Origin: Naasia sp.
Lineage (GTDB): Bacteria > Actinomycetota > Actinomycetes > Actinomycetales > Microbacteriaceae
Assembly (NCBI RefSeq): GCF_025465545.1
Contig: NZ_JAODMK010000017.1
Location: 1-64,000 of the forward strand
Direction: 5' to 3'
DNA: 64,000 nt
Shown here: positions 26,924 through 35,341 of the stretch, piece by piece
Numbering within the stretch: position 1 is the first letter of the stretch
Layout of the letters: each line of letters starts with the position of its first letter
Notes under the pieces: generated by a model
The model's database searches: none
Told to the model about the DNA's origin: nothing
Seen by the model: the letters and a program-made list of their open reading frames with translations, nothing else
Translations under genes and position numbers: made by a program

Positions 26924-26949
26924 TTAGTCTAGCTCATTAGCGCGGCTAA
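26924..26949. promoter_or_regulatory. Candidate MarR operator and promoter
   Basis: ttagcgcggctaa (26937-26949) is an inverted repeat with arms ttagc/gctaa around gcg, and a second ttag/ctag half overlaps the minus-strand -10-like TAGACT (26926-26931), 9 nt before the ATG at 26916. The locally AT-rich stretch stands out from its surroundings and fits MarR autoregulation. Confidence 0.45.
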
Positions 26950-26990
26950 GGATTCGGTCCGCACTCGGCAGGGTTCGGCGGACCCCGCGG

Positions 26991-27836
26991 TCAGCGGTCC
27001 GGGAACCCGTGCGGGAGGCCCGAGAGCACCGGGCCGAGGGAGTCGAGCCGCTCGCGCTCCAGCCGGTGGGCGCGCAGTTCGCGGTCGCGCCGGATCGCGG
27101 CGATCGCGGCGAGGAAGAACTCCGGATCGGCGCCGTCGGGCAGGGGAGACACGAATGCGGCCGCCTCCGCCGCGAGCCCCGCCGCGAGCCGCTGCCGGGC
27201 GGCGGGCGCCATCCGGGTCGCCTGCGAGAGGAAGGCGGCGATGCGGCGCGCGAGCCGGTCCGGCATGCGTGCCACGTCCGCGGTGCGGGACCAGGGTTCC
27301 AGCACTTCGGGCACCCCGTAGACCGGCTCGACGATCATCGGGACCCGCTCGTGCTGCGAATAGGTGCCGGCGACCAGATCGCCGAGCCGCTTCGCTCGCG
27401 GGTTGACGAGCGACACGATGGCGGCGAGGCCGCCGAAGGTGAAGTAGACCTCGAGCACGCCCGTGAGCGCGCGGATGAGGGCGTGCCGGAATCCGATCGC
27501 GCCGCCGTCGTCCCGCACGATGCGGGCGCCGATCGCGAGCTTGCCCAGCGAGCGTCCGTGCGTGACCGTCTCCACGGCGGTCGGCACCACGACGAGCACG
27601 AGCACCAGCATGGCGATGATGATCGCGGCGCCCAGTGCGTCATCGATCGGCACGACGGACGAGAAGAAGCCGAGGGCGAGCAGGGCGCCGAGAATCACCG
27701 CGAGCGCGGCGACGATGTCGATGGCGGCGCCGGCGGCCCGGAGGATCATGCTCGCCGGCCGGACGTCGAGCGCGACGGCCTCGCCGACGACCAGCTCGTC
27801 GTCGCGCGATGCGGCGACGGCTCCAGGATCGGCCAT
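26991..27836 (-). CDS. RDD-family membrane protein
   Basis: A 281-residue protein. The RDD domain lies at about residues 25-165: PASMILRAAGAAIDIVAAL (with the family Arg and Asp), two to three hydrophobic spans, GRSLGKLAIGARIVRDDGG and the RAKRLGDLVAGT end motif. The C-terminal 110 residues are an Arg/Ala-rich cytoplasmic helical region. RDD proteins beside SpoIIM/DUF58/MoxR genes are common in actinobacteria, where the cluster is thought to act in envelope assembly or chaperoning. Only 15 bp separate its ATG from the divergent SpoIIM gene. Confidence 0.85.
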   Translation of the reverse strand: MADPGAVAASRDDELVVGEAVALDVRPASMILRAAGAAIDIVAALAVILGALLALGFFSSVVPIDDALGAAIIIAMLVLVLVVVPTAVETVTHGRSLGKLAIGARIVRDDGGAIGFRHALIRALTGVLEVYFTFGGLAAIVSLVNPRAKRLGDLVAGTYSQHERVPMIVEPVYGVPEVLEPWSRTADVARMPDRLARRIAAFLSQATRMAPAARQRLAAGLAAEAAAFVSPLPDGADPEFFLAAIAAIRRDRELRAHRLERERLDSLGPVLSGLPHGFPDR

Positions 27837-27851
27837 GCCATCATCGTAGGC
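27837..27851. promoter_or_regulatory. 15-bp divergent intergenic region with overlapping -10 boxes
   Basis: On the minus strand TACGAT (27843-27848) lies 6 nt before the RDD ATG. On the plus strand CATCAT (27839-27844) lies 7 nt before the SpoIIM GTG. If both are used, each promoter lies within the other transcription unit and both mRNAs are leaderless. Confidence 0.4.
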
Positions 27852-28847
27852 GTGGACCTCGACGCGTACGCGGCAGCGCATCGCGACGAGTGGGACCGCC
27901 TCGACGAGCTCGCCCGCAAGGGGAGGCTCTCCGGCGCCGAGGCCGACGAGCTGATCGAGCGCTACCAGACCGGCGCCAGCCACCTGTCGGCGATCAAGAC
28001 GACCGCCGGCTCGACCGTGGTGGGGGACCGGCTCTCGGTCGGCCTCTCCCGGGCGCGGCTGCGCTTCACCGGCGCCGGCGCCAACGTGCTGCGCCAGGTG
28101 CCCCTGTTCTTCGCGGCGCAGCTGCCCGCGGCGCTCTACCGCATCCGGTGGCTCACCCTCGCGGTCGCGGTCGTCACGGCGATCATCGCGCTGCTCTACG
28201 GCACCTGGGTCGTGAACGATCCGCAGGTGCTCGCCAGCTTCGGCAGCGACGACGACCTGAAGCAGCTGGTCAACGAGGACTTCGTCAACTACTACAGCGA
28301 CAACCCGGCCGCGTCGTTCACCGGCCAGGTGTGGACCAACAACGCCTGGATCGCCGCCCAGTGCGTGGCGTTCGGGATCGCCGGGGTGTTCGTGCCCTAC
28401 ATCGTGCTGTCCAACGCTCAGAACGTGGGAGTGACGGGCGGGATCATGTTCGCCTACGACAAGGGCGACGTGTTCTTCCAGTACATCCTTCCGCACGGCA
28501 TGCTCGAGCTGACCGCCGTGTTCGTCGCCGCGGCGGCGGGGCTGCGGATCTTCTGGTCCTGGATCGCCCCCGGCCCTCGCACTCGAGGGCAGGCGCTGGC
28601 GGAGGATGGGCGGGCGCTCTTCACGGTGGCGATCGGGCTTGTCTTCGTGCTCCTCGTCTCCGGCATCCTCGAGGGCTTCGTCACCCCGCAGCCCTGGCCG
28701 TGGCCGGTCAAGATCGGCATCGGCGCGCTCGCGCTCGCGGCGTTCCTGGCCTACCTGATCGTCGTCGGCGGCCGCGCGGTACGGGCGGGCGAGACGGGCG
28801 ACCTCGGCGAGTTCGAGGCCGGCGCTCGCCGCATCGTCGCGGGCTGA
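27852..28847 (+). CDS. Stage II sporulation protein M (SpoIIM)-family membrane protein
   Basis: A 331-residue protein: a soluble N-terminal 95 residues (DLDAYAAAHRDEWDRLDEL onward), then six or so hydrophobic spans. The family signature FQYILPHGMLELTAVFVAAAAG is present in the middle. SpoIIM of Bacillus joins a peptidoglycan-degrading complex, but non-sporulating actinobacteria carry this longer form in the DUF58/MoxR cluster with unknown role. GTG 27852 gives the family-typical start; the reading frame upstream is antisense to the RDD gene. Confidence 0.88.
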   Translation: MDLDAYAAAHRDEWDRLDELARKGRLSGAEADELIERYQTGASHLSAIKTTAGSTVVGDRLSVGLSRARLRFTGAGANVLRQVPLFFAAQLPAALYRIRWLTLAVAVVTAIIALLYGTWVVNDPQVLASFGSDDDLKQLVNEDFVNYYSDNPAASFTGQVWTNNAWIAAQCVAFGIAGVFVPYIVLSNAQNVGVTGGIMFAYDKGDVFFQYILPHGMLELTAVFVAAAAGLRIFWSWIAPGPRTRGQALAEDGRALFTVAIGLVFVLLVSGILEGFVTPQPWPWPVKIGIGALALAAFLAYLIVVGGRAVRAGETGDLGEFEAGARRIVAG

Positions 28848-28877
28848 CCCCGCACGCGCCGCAGCATCCTCCGTCGC

Positions 28878-28883
28878 TAGGCT
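28878..28883 (+). promoter_or_regulatory. Candidate -10 box for the tetR-ABC operon
   Basis: TAGGCT lies 7 nt before the ATG at 28891; there is no Shine-Dalgarno. Autorepression by the TetR product is expected but I see no clear operator palindrome. Confidence 0.4.
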
Positions 28884-28890
28884 CGCCGCT

Positions 28891-29535
28891 ATGTCCGCCG
28901 ACGAAGCGCCGCGCCGACGGCGCGGGCGCCCCAAGGCCGCCGAGGCGGGCGACACCCGTGGGCGCATCCTCACCGCGGCAGCGCAGGAGTTCTCGCGGCA
29001 CGGCTACGAAGCGGTCAGTCTTCGGTCCGTCGCTCGCGCGGCCGGGGTGGACGCGGCGCTCGTCCATCACTACTTCGAGGACAAGGCGGAGCTGTTCACC
29101 CAGTCCATGGGGCTGCCCTTCCGCCCGGACCGACTCGTGCACGCCGCACTCGCCGGCCCCCGCGAGGATGTCGGAGCGAACCTCCTCCGGGCCGCGCTCG
29201 CCAGCCTCGACCGCCCGGCCGCGCGGACCGGCGTGCTGGGGCTGCTGCGGACCGCGCTCGGGCACGAGTTCGCCGCCGAGCTCCTGCGCCAGTTCCTCGT
29301 GCGCGAGGTGCTCCACCGGGTGGCCGAGGAGCTCGACCTGCCCGACGGGGAGCTGCGGGCCACGCTCACCGCGTCCCAGCTCGTCGGCCTCGTCGTGCTG
29401 CGCTACGGGATCCGTGCGGAGCCACTCGCCCAGGCCTCCGTCGAGGAGCTGGTCGCCCGGGTGGGGCCCGTGCTGCAGTGGCACCTGCTGGGCTTCCCCG
29501 ACCCTCTTGACCCGGGAGAGCGACCGCGCGAATAA
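28891..29535 (+). CDS. TetR-family transcriptional regulator
   Basis: A 214-residue repressor. The N-terminus is RRRRGRPK, then the HTH: RILTAAAQEFSRHGYEAVSLRSVARAAGVDAALVHHYFEDK, whose recognition helix and HHYF are typical (each quoted segment is a contiguous part of residues 24-65; key residues are Gly37, Tyr38 and the HHYF near 58). The C-terminal helical domain, with a LGHEFAAELLRQFL-like helix, would bind the effector. It ends 8 bp before an ABC-transporter operon and likely controls it. Confidence 0.88.
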   Translation: MSADEAPRRRRGRPKAAEAGDTRGRILTAAAQEFSRHGYEAVSLRSVARAAGVDAALVHHYFEDKAELFTQSMGLPFRPDRLVHAALAGPREDVGANLLRAALASLDRPAARTGVLGLLRTALGHEFAAELLRQFLVREVLHRVAEELDLPDGELRATLTASQLVGLVVLRYGIRAEPLAQASVEELVARVGPVLQWHLLGFPDPLDPGERPRE

Positions 29536-29543
29536 TTCATCGC

Positions 29544-30284
29544 ATGGTGAATAGTCAGGCGGCGGTCCTCATCGAGGACCTCCGGGTCCGCCGCGACAAG
29601 CACGAAGTGCTGCATGGCATCGACCTGCGCGTGCCGCCCGGTGCCGTGGTCGGGGTGCTCGGCCCGAGCGGAGGGGGCAAGAGCACGCTGCTGCGGGCGA
29701 TCGTCGGCGTGCAGATCGTCCAGAGCGGGCGCGTGGACGTGCTCGGCCTGCCCGCCGGCTCGGCCGCCCTCCGCTCGCGCGTCGCCTACATGACCCAGGG
29801 GACCAGCGTCTACGACGACCTCACGGTCCGGCAGAACCTCGCCTACTTCCGGGCGATCCTCGGCGTCGCCCGGTCGGAGGTGGACCGGGTGATCGAGGCC
29901 ACCGATCTCGGCGATGTCGCCGACAGCCTCGTCGAGACCCTCTCCGGCGGGCAGCGCAGCCGCGTCTCGCTGGCCGGCGCCCTGCTCGGCTCCCCCGAGC
30001 TGCTCGTGCTCGACGAGCCCACGGTGGGGCTGGACCCCGTGCTGCGCGGCGAGCTCTGGCGGCTGTTCCGCACGCTCGCCGCCGGGGGAGTCACCCTGCT
30101 CGTGTCCAGCCACGTGATGGACGAGGCGGCCCGATGCGACCGGCTGCTGCTCCTGCGTGAGGGCGAGATCCTCGCGGACGACACCCCTGCCGGACTCCTG
30201 GAGTCCACCGGCGGGGTCGACACCGAGGATGCCTTCCTCCGCCTGATCGAGCGCGCGACGACCGATGTCCGGGGGGTCTCATGA
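29544..30284 (+). CDS. ABC-2-type transporter ATP-binding protein
   Basis: A 246-residue nucleotide-binding subunit. Walker A GPSGGGKST (residues 40-48), Q-loop MTQG, signature LSGGQRSR, Walker B LLVLDEPTVGLDP and the SHVMDEA switch region are all intact. It belongs to the drug/lipid export (ABC-2) group. The stop overlaps the permease start by 4 nt. Located between a TetR gene and the permease, it is the motor of a drug-type efflux pump. Confidence 0.9.
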   Translation: MVNSQAAVLIEDLRVRRDKHEVLHGIDLRVPPGAVVGVLGPSGGGKSTLLRAIVGVQIVQSGRVDVLGLPAGSAALRSRVAYMTQGTSVYDDLTVRQNLAYFRAILGVARSEVDRVIEATDLGDVADSLVETLSGGQRSRVSLAGALLGSPELLVLDEPTVGLDPVLRGELWRLFRTLAAGGVTLLVSSHVMDEAARCDRLLLLREGEILADDTPAGLLESTGGVDTEDAFLRLIERATTDVRGVS

Positions 30285-31006
30285 AGCCCACCGCCACCCT
30301 GGCGACCGCCGCCCGGGTGCTGCGCCAGATCCTGCACGATCCGCGCACCATCGCCCTCCTCGTCGTGGTGCCGAGCCTGCTCATCGGCCTGATGGCCTGG
30401 CTGTTCGACACGACGCCCGTGTTCGCCCAGGTGGGGCCCGCGATGCTCGCCCTGTTCCCGTTCATCGTGATGTTCCTGGTGACGAGCATCTCGACGCTGC
30501 GTGAGCGGCGGTCGGGAACGCTCGAGCGGCTGCTGACCCTGCCGCTCCGGCGACTCGACATCATCCTCGGCTACGCGCTCGCCTTCGGCGTGGCCGCCAT
30601 CGTGCAGGCCGGCGTCGCCGTGGGGTTCGCGATCTACGTCTGCGGCCTCGACGTCGAGGGCTCCCTCTGGCTCCTCCTCGGCGTGGCCGTGCTCGACGCC
30701 ATCCTCGGGACCACGCTGGGGCTGCTGGCGAGCGCGTTCGCCCGCACCGAGTTCCAGGTCGTGCAGTTCATGCCGGCGCTCGTGTTCCCGCAGGTGCTCC
30801 TCGGCGGAGTGTTCCTTCCCCGGGATCAGCTGCCCGACGTCCTCCGATCGATCTCGGACTGGCTTCCCCTGTCCCACGCCATCGACGCGCTCAACGCGAT
30901 CGCCCGCGGGACCGAGGACATCGGCGGCGACCTCCTGATCGTCGCGGCGTTCGCGCTCGGCGCCGTGCTCCTCGGCGCGCTGACCCTCCGCCGCAGGACG
31001 CCGTAG
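30281..31006 (+). CDS. ABC-2-type transporter permease
   Basis: A 241-residue integral membrane protein with six predicted spans. LHDPRTIALLVVVPSLLIGLM gives the first span, RERRSGTLERLLTLPLRR is the ABC-2 coupling region, and the PQVLLGGVFLPRDQLPDVLR segment is the conserved last extracytoplasmic motif. It pairs with the upstream ATPase (ATGA overlap) for export. The whole tetR-ABC module lies within the SpoIIM/DUF58/MoxR cluster. Confidence 0.9.
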   Translation: MKPTATLATAARVLRQILHDPRTIALLVVVPSLLIGLMAWLFDTTPVFAQVGPAMLALFPFIVMFLVTSISTLRERRSGTLERLLTLPLRRLDIILGYALAFGVAAIVQAGVAVGFAIYVCGLDVEGSLWLLLGVAVLDAILGTTLGLLASAFARTEFQVVQFMPALVFPQVLLGGVFLPRDQLPDVLRSISDWLPLSHAIDALNAIARGTEDIGGDLLIVAAFALGAVLLGALTLRRRTP

Positions 31007-31047
31007 CCCGCCCCTCGGCTATCCGAGCAGCAGCGGGACGCGAGCGG

Positions 31048-32373
31048 TCAGAGGCGGCCTGCCGCCTTGAGGGCGAGGTACCGGTCGGCGAGGGCCGGCG
31101 GGAGGTCGGCCGGCGCGCCCGTGACCACGTCGCCGCCGAGGCGCCGGACCGCTGCGGCGACCCGCCCGGTGTCGAGCAGGGCGCGCTCCGCGGCGGCGGC
31201 GCGGTAGACGCTCTCGCGATCGCCGCGCTCGCGCGTGGTGGCCAGCACCTCGGGGTCGGTGACGGACGCGACCACGACGACGTGCGAGCGGGTGAGCTGC
31301 GGAAGCACCGACAGCAGTCCCCGAGACATCCCGCTCGCATCGATCGAGGTGAGCAGCACCACGAGCGAGCGCTGCGACGTGATCCCGCGCACCTGAGCCG
31401 GAACCGCGGCCCAGTCGGTCTCGATCAGGTCGGGCTCGAGCGGGGCCATGGCATCCACCATGCGGGAGAGCAGGTCGGCACCGGTCGCACCCTGCACCCG
31501 GGCACGCACGCGACGGTCGAAGGCGATCATGTCGACGCGGTCGCCCGCCCGAGTCGCGAGGGCCGCGAGCAGCAGGGTGGCCTCGAAGGCCGTGTCGAGC
31601 CGGGGCTCGTCGGCCACGCGGGCCGCCGAGGTGCGGCCGGAGTCGAGGACGAGAACGACCCTTCGGTCCCGTTCGGGACGCCAGGTGCGCACCATCACCT
31701 CCTGGCCGGCCCGGGCGCCGCCGTGCCGCGCGGTGGCGCGCCAGTCGATGGAGCGCACGTCGTCGCCCCGGACGTACTCGCGCAGCGAGTCGAACTCGGT
31801 GCCCTGACCCCGGATCATCACGCTGGTGCGGCCGTCGAGCTCCCGCAGTCGAGCGAGGCGCGAGGGCAGGTGCCGGCGCGAGGTGAAGGGGGGAAGCACG
31901 CGGATCGCGGCGGGGGAGCTGAGGGTCGCCTGGCGTGCCCAGAGCCCGAGCGGGCCGAGCGAGCGGATGGTCACCTGCTCGGTGCGGCGCTCGCCGCGGC
32001 GCAGCGGGGTGAGCGAGAAGTCCGCGGCCCTGCGCTCGCCCGGCGGGATCGTCATCGGCACGCGGCTGCGCGCCGAGCCTGCCGAGGGCTGCCACGCATC
32101 GCGGACCAGACCGTGAAGCAGACGCCGACCCGTGTTGGTGACGAGGAGCCGGGCCGCCGTGGTCTCGCCGAGCCGCACCCGGCCCGGCAGGTCGCGCTCG
32201 AGGGCGACGTGCCGGGGGGAGGCGGCCGCGGCGAGGTCCAGCAGCCCGATGCCGCACACGAGCAGCAGCCAGCCGAGCAGCGCCCAGCCCCCGGCGTCGG
32301 AGGCGATGCTGAACCCGAGCACCGGAACGATGCCGAGGAGCACGAGCAGGACGAAGCGCCCGGTGACCGCCAT
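31048..32373 (-). CDS. DUF58 (VWA-like) membrane protein
   Basis: A 441-residue protein with two N-terminal spans (about residues 7-24 and 29-50), then a beta-sandwich region and the DUF58 core: RGQGTEFDSLREYVRGDDVRSIDWRATAR (the DxxRxxDW-type signature lies at about residues 196-208). The C-terminal part has a von Willebrand A-like fold beginning RRVVLVLDSGRTS, a degenerate MIDAS. It lies downstream of moxR on the same strand; MoxR ATPases and VWA proteins act together as chaperone/insertion machines. The start region is part of a 22-bp direct repeat. Confidence 0.88.
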   Translation of the reverse strand: MAVTGRFVLLVLLGIVPVLGFSIASDAGGWALLGWLLLVCGIGLLDLAAAASPRHVALERDLPGRVRLGETTAARLLVTNTGRRLLHGLVRDAWQPSAGSARSRVPMTIPPGERRAADFSLTPLRRGERRTEQVTIRSLGPLGLWARQATLSSPAAIRVLPPFTSRRHLPSRLARLRELDGRTSVMIRGQGTEFDSLREYVRGDDVRSIDWRATARHGGARAGQEVMVRTWRPERDRRVVLVLDSGRTSAARVADEPRLDTAFEATLLLAALATRAGDRVDMIAFDRRVRARVQGATGADLLSRMVDAMAPLEPDLIETDWAAVPAQVRGITSQRSLVVLLTSIDASGMSRGLLSVLPQLTRSHVVVVASVTDPEVLATTRERGDRESVYRAAAAERALLDTGRVAAAVRRLGGDVVTGAPADLPPALADRYLALKAAGRL

Positions 32374-32439
32374 CAGAGCGTCCCGGGGCGCGGCACACGG
32401 GCGCGGCAGAGAGGCAGGACCGCCATCAGAGCGTCCCGG
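32365..32439. repeat. 22-bp direct repeat spanning the DUF58 start
   Basis: The unit at 32365-32386 recurs exactly at 32418-32439, 53 bp away, and both copies include cat on the plus strand (ATG on the minus strand) followed by GCGGTC. The upstream copy thus makes a decoy start whose frame stops after about 17 codons. It looks like a local tandem duplication. Confidence 0.7.
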
Positions 32440-32463
32440 CTCGCGGCGTCCGCGCGGGGTGCA

Positions 32464-33411
32464 TCAGATGGGGACCTGGACCTGCGCGAGGATCGATCGC
32501 AGGATCGAGTCGCCCGAGACGCCCTCGAGCTCGGCCTCCGGGCGCAGCTTGATGCGGTGCCGCAGCACGGGGAGCACCATCTCCTGCACGTGGTCGGGCG
32601 TGACACTGTCGAACCCCTGCAGCCAGGCCCACGCCTTGGAGGCGGCCAGCAGGGCGGTCGACCCGCGGGGCGACACGCCGAGCGCGACCGAGGGGGAGCT
32701 GCGGGTGGCCCGCGCGATGTCCACCGTGTAGCCGAGCACATCCTCGGACGCGCCCACCCGGCGCACCTCCTCCTGCGCCAGCGCGAGCTCCTGGGGGCCG
32801 AGCACGGCCCGCACTCCCGCCCCGGCGAGGTCGCGCGGGTTGAAGCCGGCGGAGTGCCGGCGGAGCACCTCGAACTCGATGTCCCGTGGCGGCACGTCGA
32901 GGACGAGCTTGAGCAGGAACCGGTCGAGCTGGGCCTCGGGGAGCGTGTAGGTGCCCTCGTACTCGATCGGGTTCTGGGTCGCGGCCACGAGGAAGGGCGA
33001 GGGCAGCAGGCGGGTCTGCCCGTCGACGGACACCTGACGCTCCTCCATCGCCTCGAGCAGCGCGGACTGGGTCTTCGGCGGGGTCCGGTTGATCTCGTCG
33101 GCGAGGAGGATGTTGGTGAAGACCGGGCCCTCCCGGAACGTCAGCGCGCCGGCCTCGTAGATCATCGAGCCGGTCACGTCACCCGGCATGAGGTCCGGAG
33201 TGAACTGCACCCGCTTCGTGTCGAGCTGCAGCGTGTGGCTGAGAGTGCGCACCAGCAGGGTCTTGGCGACGCCGGGGACCCCCTCGAGCAGCACGTGGCC
33301 GCGGGCGAGCAGCGCGATGATCAGTCCCGTCACCGCGCCGTCCTGCCCGACGACGGCCTTGCCCACCTCGGCGCGGACGGCGGCCATTCTCTGGCGGAGT
33401 TCGTCGGTCAT
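32464..33411 (-). CDS. moxR: MoxR-family AAA+ ATPase
   Basis: A 315-residue cytosolic ATPase. Walker A GVPGVAKT (residues 44-51), MPGDVTGS, Walker B ILLADEINRTPPKTQSALLEAMEE, sensor 1 FLVAATQNP and the DRFLLKL sensor-2 region are intact. It is thought to work with the DUF58 VWA protein to fold or insert envelope complexes. The ATG overlaps the stop of the DUF4350 gene by 4 nt. The gene arrangement resembles M. tuberculosis moxR2 (Rv3692) as I recall it. Confidence 0.92.
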   Translation of the reverse strand: MTDELRQRMAAVRAEVGKAVVGQDGAVTGLIIALLARGHVLLEGVPGVAKTLLVRTLSHTLQLDTKRVQFTPDLMPGDVTGSMIYEAGALTFREGPVFTNILLADEINRTPPKTQSALLEAMEERQVSVDGQTRLLPSPFLVAATQNPIEYEGTYTLPEAQLDRFLLKLVLDVPPRDIEFEVLRRHSAGFNPRDLAGAGVRAVLGPQELALAQEEVRRVGASEDVLGYTVDIARATRSSPSVALGVSPRGSTALLAASKAWAWLQGFDSVTPDHVQEMVLPVLRHRIKLRPEAELEGVSGDSILRSILAQVQVPI

Positions 33412-34694
33412 GAGTCCATTCTCTCGGGCCTGCGGGGATGGGTGCTGCGGGGGTCGACGGCGGTGCGCACGTCGGCTTCGAGCGTGAGGAGGCGGTCGCT
33501 GAGGTCGACGAGCGCGGCGTCCGAGCCGGGGTCCGCGTCGAGGAGCAGTTCGCGCACCTCGTCGGCGGGGCGGCCCGTCGCCGCCGCCGAGGCGCGGACC
33601 ACGTCCTCCACGGACGCGGTGCGTGCGAGACCGAGGGTGCTGGCCAGCCGCCCGATCGAGCCGATGCGCAGGGCGTCGAGGGCGCGCCGGCGTGCCGAGG
33701 AGCGCTGGTACAGCCGGGCGCGGCCCTCCATCGTCTCCCGGGAGCGCACGATCACGGGCAGGTCCTCGACGACGAGGGGGCCGAGGCGGCGGCCACGCCA
33801 CAGCGCTGCGGCGAGGAAGACCGCGAGGAACAGCACGAGGACGGGGGTGACCCACTCGGGCGTGAGCTGAGCGAGACTCGGCTGCCCGCCGGCGCCCGCA
33901 TCGGCGAGGTCGAGGAACGTGGGCAGGTACCAGATGAGATGCTCGCGCTCGCCGAGGAGGTTGAGCGCGAGGGCGGCGTTGCCGTCGCTCGCGATGTGCT
34001 CGTTGTCGAACGGCTCCGAATCGGCGAGCAGCGTGACCGCGGTTCGTCCGCTGTCGGTCCGGGCGAGCTGGAACGAGCCCGAGTCGTCGGGGTAGCAGAA
34101 GAGGGCGCCGGCCGCGCCGCCTTCCGCCGGCCGGAAGGTGCTGCGTCCCGGGGTGACCGCGCCCGCCCTGGTGGCGGCGGGAAGGGAGCACTCGGGGGAG
34201 AGGGGGGCGCCCGCGTCGGTCGCTCCCGAGAAGGTCACCGAGGGGGCGTAGGCGTCGAGCACGTCGATGTTCGGCGCGATCACCACCAGGCGGTCGGCGA
34301 GTTCGCCGAGCCGGCCGAGCCGGTCGGCACTGAGCAGGCTGCCGCTGTCGAAGAGCAGGATCGTCGTCTGCTCGGGCGCAGTCGCAGCCTGGCGCACCTC
34401 GTCGAGGGACGCCGCCGTGATCACGTCGACTCCCTGGCCGCTGAGCACCTGGGCGAGGGCCATCCCGCCGCTCGGGCCCGGGTTGTCCGCACCGAGGGCG
34501 TCGGTTCCCCGCGAGCCGTTCACGGTCAGCGCCCAGACGGTCGCGACGACGAGGACGGCCGCCACAACGGCGATCCAGAGCCGGGTGCGGCGCAGGAGCC
34601 GGCGCACGGTCGGCGTGACGGCGGGAGCGTCGCCCGAGCGCGGATCCGCGGGTGCCGGTCCCCCAGGCGGTGCGGGCGACGGTGCGGTGCTCAT
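33408..34694 (-). CDS. DUF4350 membrane protein
   Basis: A 428-residue protein: a proline-rich cytoplasmic N-terminus, a span at about residues 38-59, a large extracytoplasmic domain (DNPGPSGGMALAQVL, TTILLFDSGSLL, LLADSEPFDNEHI) with three cysteines in a secretory setting, a second span near 288-303 and a helical cytoplasmic tail. DUF4350 proteins invariably accompany MoxR and DUF58 genes in actinobacteria. Overlaps both neighbours by 4 nt, so it is in one translationally coupled operon (36489 to 31048). Confidence 0.85.
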   Translation of the reverse strand: MSTAPSPAPPGGPAPADPRSGDAPAVTPTVRRLLRRTRLWIAVVAAVLVVATVWALTVNGSRGTDALGADNPGPSGGMALAQVLSGQGVDVITAASLDEVRQAATAPEQTTILLFDSGSLLSADRLGRLGELADRLVVIAPNIDVLDAYAPSVTFSGATDAGAPLSPECSLPAATRAGAVTPGRSTFRPAEGGAAGALFCYPDDSGSFQLARTDSGRTAVTLLADSEPFDNEHIASDGNAALALNLLGEREHLIWYLPTFLDLADAGAGGQPSLAQLTPEWVTPVLVLFLAVFLAAALWRGRRLGPLVVEDLPVIVRSRETMEGRARLYQRSSARRRALDALRIGSIGRLASTLGLARTASVEDVVRASAAATGRPADEVRELLLDADPGSDAALVDLSDRLLTLEADVRTAVDPRSTHPRRPERMDS

Positions 34695-35341
34695 CGCGCG
34701 CCGACCGGTGCGGGCCGACGGGCGCGCAGAGTGCGGTCCAGATCGGCCATCCGCCGGTACTGCTCCTCGGTGCCCGCCCTGCCCAGGTAGCGCACGTCCT
34801 CGAAGTCGATCGCCGCAGCGGAGAGGGCCCCGGCGGAATCGGGGAACGGCGCGGACGCGGCGCGCGCGAAGCCGCGGGCCGTCATGCCGGGATAGGCGTC
34901 GACGAGGGTCCGCTCGGCGAGTCCGCGCGCCACCGCGCGGAACAGCTCCGCGATGGCGGCGGTGAAGTCCCCAGCGGTCGCGGCGCGCTCGGCCGCCGCA
35001 CGCATCTCGTCGGCGGTCCTGGCGTCGTCCTCACCGAACACCGCGCTGGTCAGCCTGCTGCGCCGATTGAGCCGAGGCCGGCCGAACACGAGGAAGGCCG
35101 CCACGAGGAGTGCGGTGAGGAGCAGCACCACGACGACGAGTGCCGCGGCGCCCTGCCCGTCGTTCGCGTCGCCGAGGAGGGTGTCGAGCCAGTCGAAGAA
35201 CGCCTGCGAGGCGAGGTCGAACCAGGTCGGCCGCGCCGCCTGGTAGCTGCTCTTGCCGAGCTCGTCGAGCAGCCAGCCGCGGCCCTGCTGGCCGTCCGGC
35301 TCGACCGGCACCGACCGTGCCAGCGCGAGCAGCGGCGTCAC
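34691..35341 (-). CDS. DUF4129 membrane protein
   Basis: A 216-residue protein with one main span (about residues 64-87) and a cytoplasmic C-terminal helical domain: EMRAAAERAATAGDFTAAI and the RALAERTLVDAYPGMTARGF-like segment followed by FEDVRYLGRAG, the DUF4129 signature. GTG 35341 is chosen since the upstream frame is antisense to a good membrane gene and the GTGA overlap with that gene is typical of this operon. Role unknown; part of the MoxR cluster. Confidence 0.82.
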   Translation of the reverse strand: MTPLLALARSVPVEPDGQQGRGWLLDELGKSSYQAARPTWFDLASQAFFDWLDTLLGDANDGQGAAALVVVVLLLTALLVAAFLVFGRPRLNRRSRLTSAVFGEDDARTADEMRAAAERAATAGDFTAAIAELFRAVARGLAERTLVDAYPGMTARGFARAASAPFPDSAGALSAAAIDFEDVRYLGRAGTEEQYRRMADLDRTLRARRPAPVGAR

